Below are positions 60,519 through 64,000 of a stretch of 64,000 nt of DNA, one piece after another. The notes under the pieces were generated by a model that had not been told where the DNA came from, made no database searches, and saw only the letters and a program-made list of their open reading frames with translations. The position numbers were made by a program, and so were the translations under genes. Numbering within the stretch: the stretch's first letter is position 1; each line of letters begins with the position of its first letter. The DNA comes from Caproicibacter fermentans (GTDB taxonomy: Bacteria > Bacillota > Clostridia > Oscillospirales > Acutalibacteraceae): assembly GCF_009746625.1 (NCBI RefSeq), contig NZ_VWXL01000084.1, forward strand, positions 1-64,000, given 5' to 3'.

Positions 60519-61589
60519 ATGAAAAAGGGTAAAGAAAAATTAATGGGAATGGCGTCGGTGCTGCTGGCCGCCCTGGCGGTCGCGTGCGTGGCCGTGCGCC
60601 TTCCCAGCGGATTCGGTCAAAACACGGCGGTTGCGGCGGCGGGCTTCATTCTGCCCTACGGCGCGGCGGATGGCTACCGGAGCGCGGACGAGACGGACGA
60701 CACCGTCCCGTCCTCCGCCGAGCCTTCCTCGAAAGAATCAACCCCGCCGCCGTCGTCCGTCCCTTCGTCCTCGTACCCGGGCTCCTCTTCATCGGGAAAG
60801 GAAAGCGCCGCGCCGTCAGGAACGGATTCGGTCGAAAGCGGCGTTGAGGAGATGTGCATCAACACCGGAGGCAGCAAATATGAAAACTTTTATGTGAAGA
60901 ATTCGAATCAGCATCATTCGATCGACATCGGCGAAGAACTGAAAAAACAGCCGGACGTTAAAATTAAGAAAAACGCCGGGCCGCAGGTGCTGATTTACCA
61001 CACGCACACGACCGAAGCCTTTGACGGAGTGACGAGGTCGACGGATAAATCGCTGAGCGTCTGCGCCGTGGGAGACGCGATTGCGAAACAGCTGGAGGAC
61101 GCGGGAATCGGCGTGATTCACGACACGACCTATCACGATTATCCGGCCTACAACGGTTCCTACGGCCGGTCGATCGTCACCATGGAGAACGACCTGAAAA
61201 AATACCCGAGCATTCAGGTGACGCTGGATATTCACCGCGACGCGATGACCCGTTCCGACGGGACGCGGTTAAAACCGACGGCGATTGTGAACGGGAAAAA
61301 AGCCGCGCAGGTGATGATTATCTCCGGCTGCGACGACACCGGCGACCTTGGCTTCCCGGACTGGGAGTACAATATGAGGCTTGCCGTCAGGCTCCAGAAA
61401 TCCATGGCGGATCTGTATCCGAATCTGGCGCGCCCGCTGAATTTCTGTGCGCGGCGGTACAACGAAAACGTGACCCACGGATCCCTGCTGGTTGAAATCG
61501 GCACGGACGCGAACAAGCTGGACGAAGCGGTCTACGGCGGAGAACTGTTTGGCAAAGCGCTTGCCGCGACTTTGTCCCAACTGACCTAG
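60519..61589 (+). CDS. spoIIP: Stage II sporulation protein P
   Basis: 356 residues. One membrane anchor near the N terminus, a serine/proline linker (about 60-110), and the amidase/endopeptidase domain with LIYHTHTTEAF, TLDIHRDA (zinc ligands) and LVEIGTDANKLDEA. SpoIIP, with SpoIID and SpoIIM, strips septal peptidoglycan for engulfment. ATG at 60519 after GCGGAGG. Its stop codon lies in the repeat element. Confidence 0.95.
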   Translation: MKKGKEKLMGMASVLLAALAVACVAVRLPSGFGQNTAVAAAGFILPYGAADGYRSADETDDTVPSSAEPSSKESTPPPSSVPSSSYPGSSSSGKESAAPSGTDSVESGVEEMCINTGGSKYENFYVKNSNQHHSIDIGEELKKQPDVKIKKNAGPQVLIYHTHTTEAFDGVTRSTDKSLSVCAVGDAIAKQLEDAGIGVIHDTTYHDYPAYNGSYGRSIVTMENDLKKYPSIQVTLDIHRDAMTRSDGTRLKPTAIVNGKKAAQVMIISGCDDTGDLGFPDWEYNMRLAVRLQKSMADLYPNLARPLNFCARRYNENVTHGSLLVEIGTDANKLDEAVYGGELFGKALAATLSQLT

Positions 61590-61593
61590 GCAG

Positions 61594-62111
61594 CGTACCG
61601 CTGCATCCACGCCCCGCCGTTTCGCACAGAGTGAATCGGGCGCTGAGCTTGGCGGGAGAGAGGAAAAAATCTCCCGAAAACGTACCGCTGCATCCACGCC
61701 CCGCCGTTTCGCACAGAGTGAATCGGGCGCTGAGCTTGGCGGGAGAGAGGAAAAAATCTCCCGAAAACGTACCGCTGCATCCTCGCCCCGCCGTTTCGCA
61801 CGGAGTGAATCGGGCGCTGAGCTTGGCGGGAGAGAGGAAAAAATCTCCCGAAAACGTACCGCTGCATCCACGCCCCGCCGTCTAGCGCAGAGCGGATTGG
61901 GCGCTGGGTTTGGCGGGAGAGAGGAAAAAATCTCCCGAAAACGTACCGCTGCATCCTCGCACCGCCGTTTCGCACGGAGTGAATCGGGCGCTGGGTTTGG
62001 CGGGAGAGAGGGAAGAATCTCCCGAAAACGTACCGCTGCATCCTCGCCCCGCCGTTTCGCACAGAGTGAATCGGGCGCTGAGCTTGGCGGGAGAGAGGGA
62101 AGAATCTCCCG
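61594..62111 (+). repeat. Six tandem 87-bp repeats
   Basis: Units begin CGTACCGCTGCATCC at 61594, 61681, 61768, 61855, 61942 and 62029, a constant 87-bp period. Each contains GCCCCGCCGT...GGCGGGAGAGAGG and a hairpin CGGGAGA, ten-base loop, TCTCCCG. Copies differ at a few positions (fourth unit most), so the array is not brand new. Because 87 is divisible by three, long open frames on both strands run through it; these are not genes. Confidence 0.92.
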
Positions 62112-62176
62112 GTGGTTGCATGCCGCGGGCGCAAAAGCGCGGCTTTGTCAGACGGGAGAGAGAAAAGCGGCTCCCT
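62112..62176 (+). repeat. Truncated, diverged repeat copy
   Basis: GACGGGAGAGAGA, seven bases, CTCCCT copies the hairpin part of the unit, with about 22 bases missing before it. Marks the eroded end of the array. Confidence 0.5.
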
Positions 62177-62253
62177 GTGAAAGACTGGGCCGGTTCCCTT
62201 GGGTTTTGCCGGAAAGAGTAAGGAATGAAAAAGGACGAAAGGAAAAAGCAGGA

Positions 62254-62463
62254 ATGAGGCATAACCGCAATCTCAGGATTTTCATGGCTTCCATGCTTGG
62301 CACGCTCTGCGTAATCGGGCTTTTGCTGGGCTTGGCGGAGGTGGACACGCAGTGCCGCAGAATCGGATTCGGCGACAGTAAAACCCTGATTTATCAAATT
62401 ACCGGCAAAAATCTGAACCTTACTTGCATTAACGGTCAGATATGCTATAATGTTTCCGTATAA
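62254..62463 (+). CDS. Small membrane protein, unknown
   Basis: 69 residues: a basic start (MRHNRNLRIF), one membrane segment (about 9-29, MASMLGTLCVIGLLLGL) and a hydrophilic tail with FGDSKTLIYQITGKNLN and two cysteines. AAAGGAAA lies upstream. The promoter of the next gene overlaps its end. No family known. Confidence 0.65.
   Translation: MRHNRNLRIFMASMLGTLCVIGLLLGLAEVDTQCRRIGFGDSKTLIYQITGKNLNLTCINGQICYNVSV
62424..62451 (+). promoter_or_regulatory. Promoter with extended -10
   Basis: TTGCAT at 62424-62429, a 16-base spacer, TATAAT at 62446-62451 preceded by TGC. Inside the end of the upstream small gene. Confidence 0.7.
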
Positions 62464-62500
62464 AGCAAATTAATTGTGATGTATCAGTGGAGGACTTTTG

Positions 62501-63127
62501 ATGAGCCGACAGGAGAAAGTACTGTCCATTTTTATCATATTGACGATGTTGACCCTTTGGAGCTCGCTGAGCGTGTTTGCCCAGTCGGGCCAGAGCGAGC
62601 CGTATTTCCCGGACCTGGATTCCTCGCAGGCGGAGTCCGTTCCGCCCTCCAGCGCGGCTCCTCCGTCCTCCAAACCCTCCGCGCCGGAGTCAAAAGCGCC
62701 CGGCTCTTCGATGGCTTCTTCTTCAAAACCCGTGAAACAAACCGGGAAGCGGGCGTCGTCCTCCGCGTCTTTCTCCTCCGGCGCGTCGTCCGGCCCTGCG
62801 TCGGGCGTGGATTCGGGAGACGCGCTGGGCGGAATTTCCAGTCTGCCGGTTTCCAGTGAAATTTCGCTGCCGAGCGTGGGCAGCGTTTCGGAAAACGATC
62901 CGCTGAATTCGGTCGTGACGAACACGGAATCTTCCCGCAGGCTGAACTGGATCGGCATCCTGTCCTGGGCCTGCATCGCGCTCGGCGTTCTTGTCGTCCT
63001 GATTGTTGTGTTCAGCAACCGGCGCCCGCCGCGCGGAATGGGACGCAAGCGTTACCGCAGACCGAAGCGCTCCCGCAAAAAAAGACTGTTAAACGACAAA
63101 TATTACCGGCATATCAATCGATATTGA
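62501..63127 (+). CDS. Ser/Pro-rich single-pass membrane protein, unknown
   Basis: 208 residues. A signal peptide (about 1-27), a long serine/proline-rich outer region with no fold, a membrane segment at about 150-172 (WIGILSWACIALGVLVVLIV), and a very basic cytosolic tail (KRYRRPKRSRKKRLLNDKYY). ATG at 62501 after GGAGGAC. A promoter lies just upstream. No function known. Confidence 0.75.
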   Translation: MSRQEKVLSIFIILTMLTLWSSLSVFAQSGQSEPYFPDLDSSQAESVPPSSAAPPSSKPSAPESKAPGSSMASSSKPVKQTGKRASSSASFSSGASSGPASGVDSGDALGGISSLPVSSEISLPSVGSVSENDPLNSVVTNTESSRRLNWIGILSWACIALGVLVVLIVVFSNRRPPRGMGRKRYRRPKRSRKKRLLNDKYYRHINRY

Positions 63128-63137
63128 AAGCGGTTCA

Positions 63138-63163
63138 GGGAAGACGAAGGTCTTCCCTTTTTT
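63138..63163 (+). terminator. Terminator
   Basis: GGGAAGAC, GAAG, GTCTTCCC and six T residues. Confidence 0.88.
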
Positions 63164-63217
63164 GTTATCAGCCGGACCGTTTGCTCCGGCTGACAGCCGA
63201 CGAAAGGAGAAATCAAA

Positions 63218-63988
63218 ATGACGGACTGGAATTCTTCACAGTATTTGAAATTCAGCGCGGAGCGGACGCAGCCGGCAATCGATCTGGCAAACCGGATCCG
63301 CGTGGAAACGCCGGGAAAAATCGCAGACATTGGCTGCGGGCCCGGAAACAGCACCGAAGTTCTGCTTCGGCGCTTTCCGGGCGCGGAGGTTCTGGGCGCG
63401 GACAGTTCGCAGGAAATGATCGAGGCGGCGAAACGGAACCTTCCGGGCCTTGAGTTCCGGCTGTGCGACGCGGGGAGGGAGCTTTCGGCGCTGGGCGGAG
63501 ATTTCGGCATCGTGTTCTCCAACGCCTGTATTCAGTGGATCCCCAATCATCAAAAGCTGCTGCGCGGCATGATGAATCTGCTTCGGCCCGGAGGGGTTCT
63601 GGCGGTCCAGACGCCGATGAATCAGGAGGAGCCGATCCATCGGATTATCGGCGAGGTTGTAGGGAGCGAAAAATGGACGTCCCGTTTCCCGAATCCGCGA
63701 ATCTTCCATAACCTGACGCAGGGGGAATACTTCGATCTGCTCAGCGAGTTGTCGTCCGATTTCACAATGTGGCAGACAACGTATTTCCACAGGCTGAAAA
63801 GCCTTCGGGATATTATGGAATGGTACCGCGGCACGGGACTGCGCCCCTATCTGGCGGCGCTGCCCGAAGCGGAACGGGCGGAATTTGAACGGGATGTTTT
63901 CGAACGCCTGGAGGCGAGCTATCCCGAACAGAAAAACGGAGAAATTATTTTCCGGTTTCCGCGCTTCTTCTTTTTGGCGGTAAAATAA
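63218..63988 (+). CDS. tam: SAM-dependent methyltransferase, trans-aconitate 2-methyltransferase type
   Basis: 256 residues. Motif I IADIGCGPGNST, motif II GADSSQEMI, SNACIQWIPNH and RPGGVLAVQTP are typical of Tam-like enzymes, which methylate trans-aconitate and relieve aconitase inhibition. AAAGGAG precedes the ATG. Substrate by homology. Last gene in the window. Confidence 0.9.
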   Translation: MTDWNSSQYLKFSAERTQPAIDLANRIRVETPGKIADIGCGPGNSTEVLLRRFPGAEVLGADSSQEMIEAAKRNLPGLEFRLCDAGRELSALGGDFGIVFSNACIQWIPNHQKLLRGMMNLLRPGGVLAVQTPMNQEEPIHRIIGEVVGSEKWTSRFPNPRIFHNLTQGEYFDLLSELSSDFTMWQTTYFHRLKSLRDIMEWYRGTGLRPYLAALPEAERAEFERDVFERLEASYPEQKNGEIIFRFPRFFFLAVK

Positions 63989-64000
63989 CCCCCGCGGCTT

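Noticed and set aside
61594-62111. CRISPR array
   Set aside because: Units are head-to-tail repeats of 87 bp with no variable spacers and no cas genes in the window.
61586-62134. Long minus-strand open frame with 29-residue repeats (and plus-strand frames) in the repeat array
   Set aside because: They exist only because the 87-bp period is divisible by three; no start site, and both strands are open alike.

Overview
The window looks like the chromosome of an endospore-forming, fairly GC-rich Clostridia member, most likely Oscillospirales (the Ruminococcaceae/Acutalibacteraceae side). The case rests on gene content: spoVT, gpr, spoIIP, spoVAE, a gerA-type germination operon, one sigma-G-like promoter, Shine-Dalgarno sites of the AGGAGG type almost everywhere, frequent TTG/GTG starts, and housekeeping orders such as rimP-nusA-ylxR-ylxQ-infB-rbfA-nrnA-truB-ribF. 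No phage, insertion sequence, CRISPR array or tRNA gene was seen. The genus is inference.

Layout. 1-4.8 kb: 3' end of a 23S rRNA gene followed by a terminator, a HAM1-like gene, an ABC exporter locus, and a 5S rRNA gene standing alone with its own promoter and terminator. 4.9-10 kb: AraC regulator, DAHP synthase, a BirA-controlled bioY operon, a second BirA-type operator with no biotin gene behind it, rplM-rpsI, an acetyltransferase. 10-12.4 kb: a wall-associated DUF348/G5/3D-domain protein and a small membrane protein. 12.5-17.2 kb: rpe followed by a compact four-gene Rnf-like locus (C-D-E-A order, no G or B), a Nudix hydrolase and a beta-propeller remnant. 17.3-18.9 kb: an unassigned structured-RNA candidate, a lipoprotein, spoVT. 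19-30 kb: the long translation/RNA-processing cluster, then rpsO and pnp. 30-37.8 kb: an AT-rich XRE regulator, proB-proA, unknown small proteins, a phosphodiesterase, phosphoglucomutase, an sRNA candidate, a truncated DUF1648 gene and a lipoprotein. 37.9-46.2 kb (minus strand): secA and a germination operon with two gerAB genes and the remnant of a third. 46.4-49.7 kb: galK-galT-galE. 49.8-58.6 kb: a frameshifted acetyltransferase, sugar O-acetyltransferase, CDF transporter, mnmA, CpXC protein, asnB, a short-chain dehydrogenase, a HAD phosphatase and an isolated spoVAE. 58.8-64 kb: rpsT, gpr, spoIIP, embedded in an 87-bp tandem repeat family, then small membrane proteins and a methyltransferase.

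How the genes work together. Most of the window is core metabolism and translation plus sporulation and germination. The most unusual system is the Rnf-like locus at 13230-16448: four intact, translationally coupled genes that keep the Rnf fold and the two ferredoxin-type 4Fe-4S motifs of RnfC but have lost the cysteines, flavin-attachment residue and NADH/FMN motifs that carry electrons in canonical Rnf. Second is the repeat family around gpr and spoIIP, whose copies supply the stop codons of both genes. Assignments rest on reading the translated sequence by eye; no database search was run.
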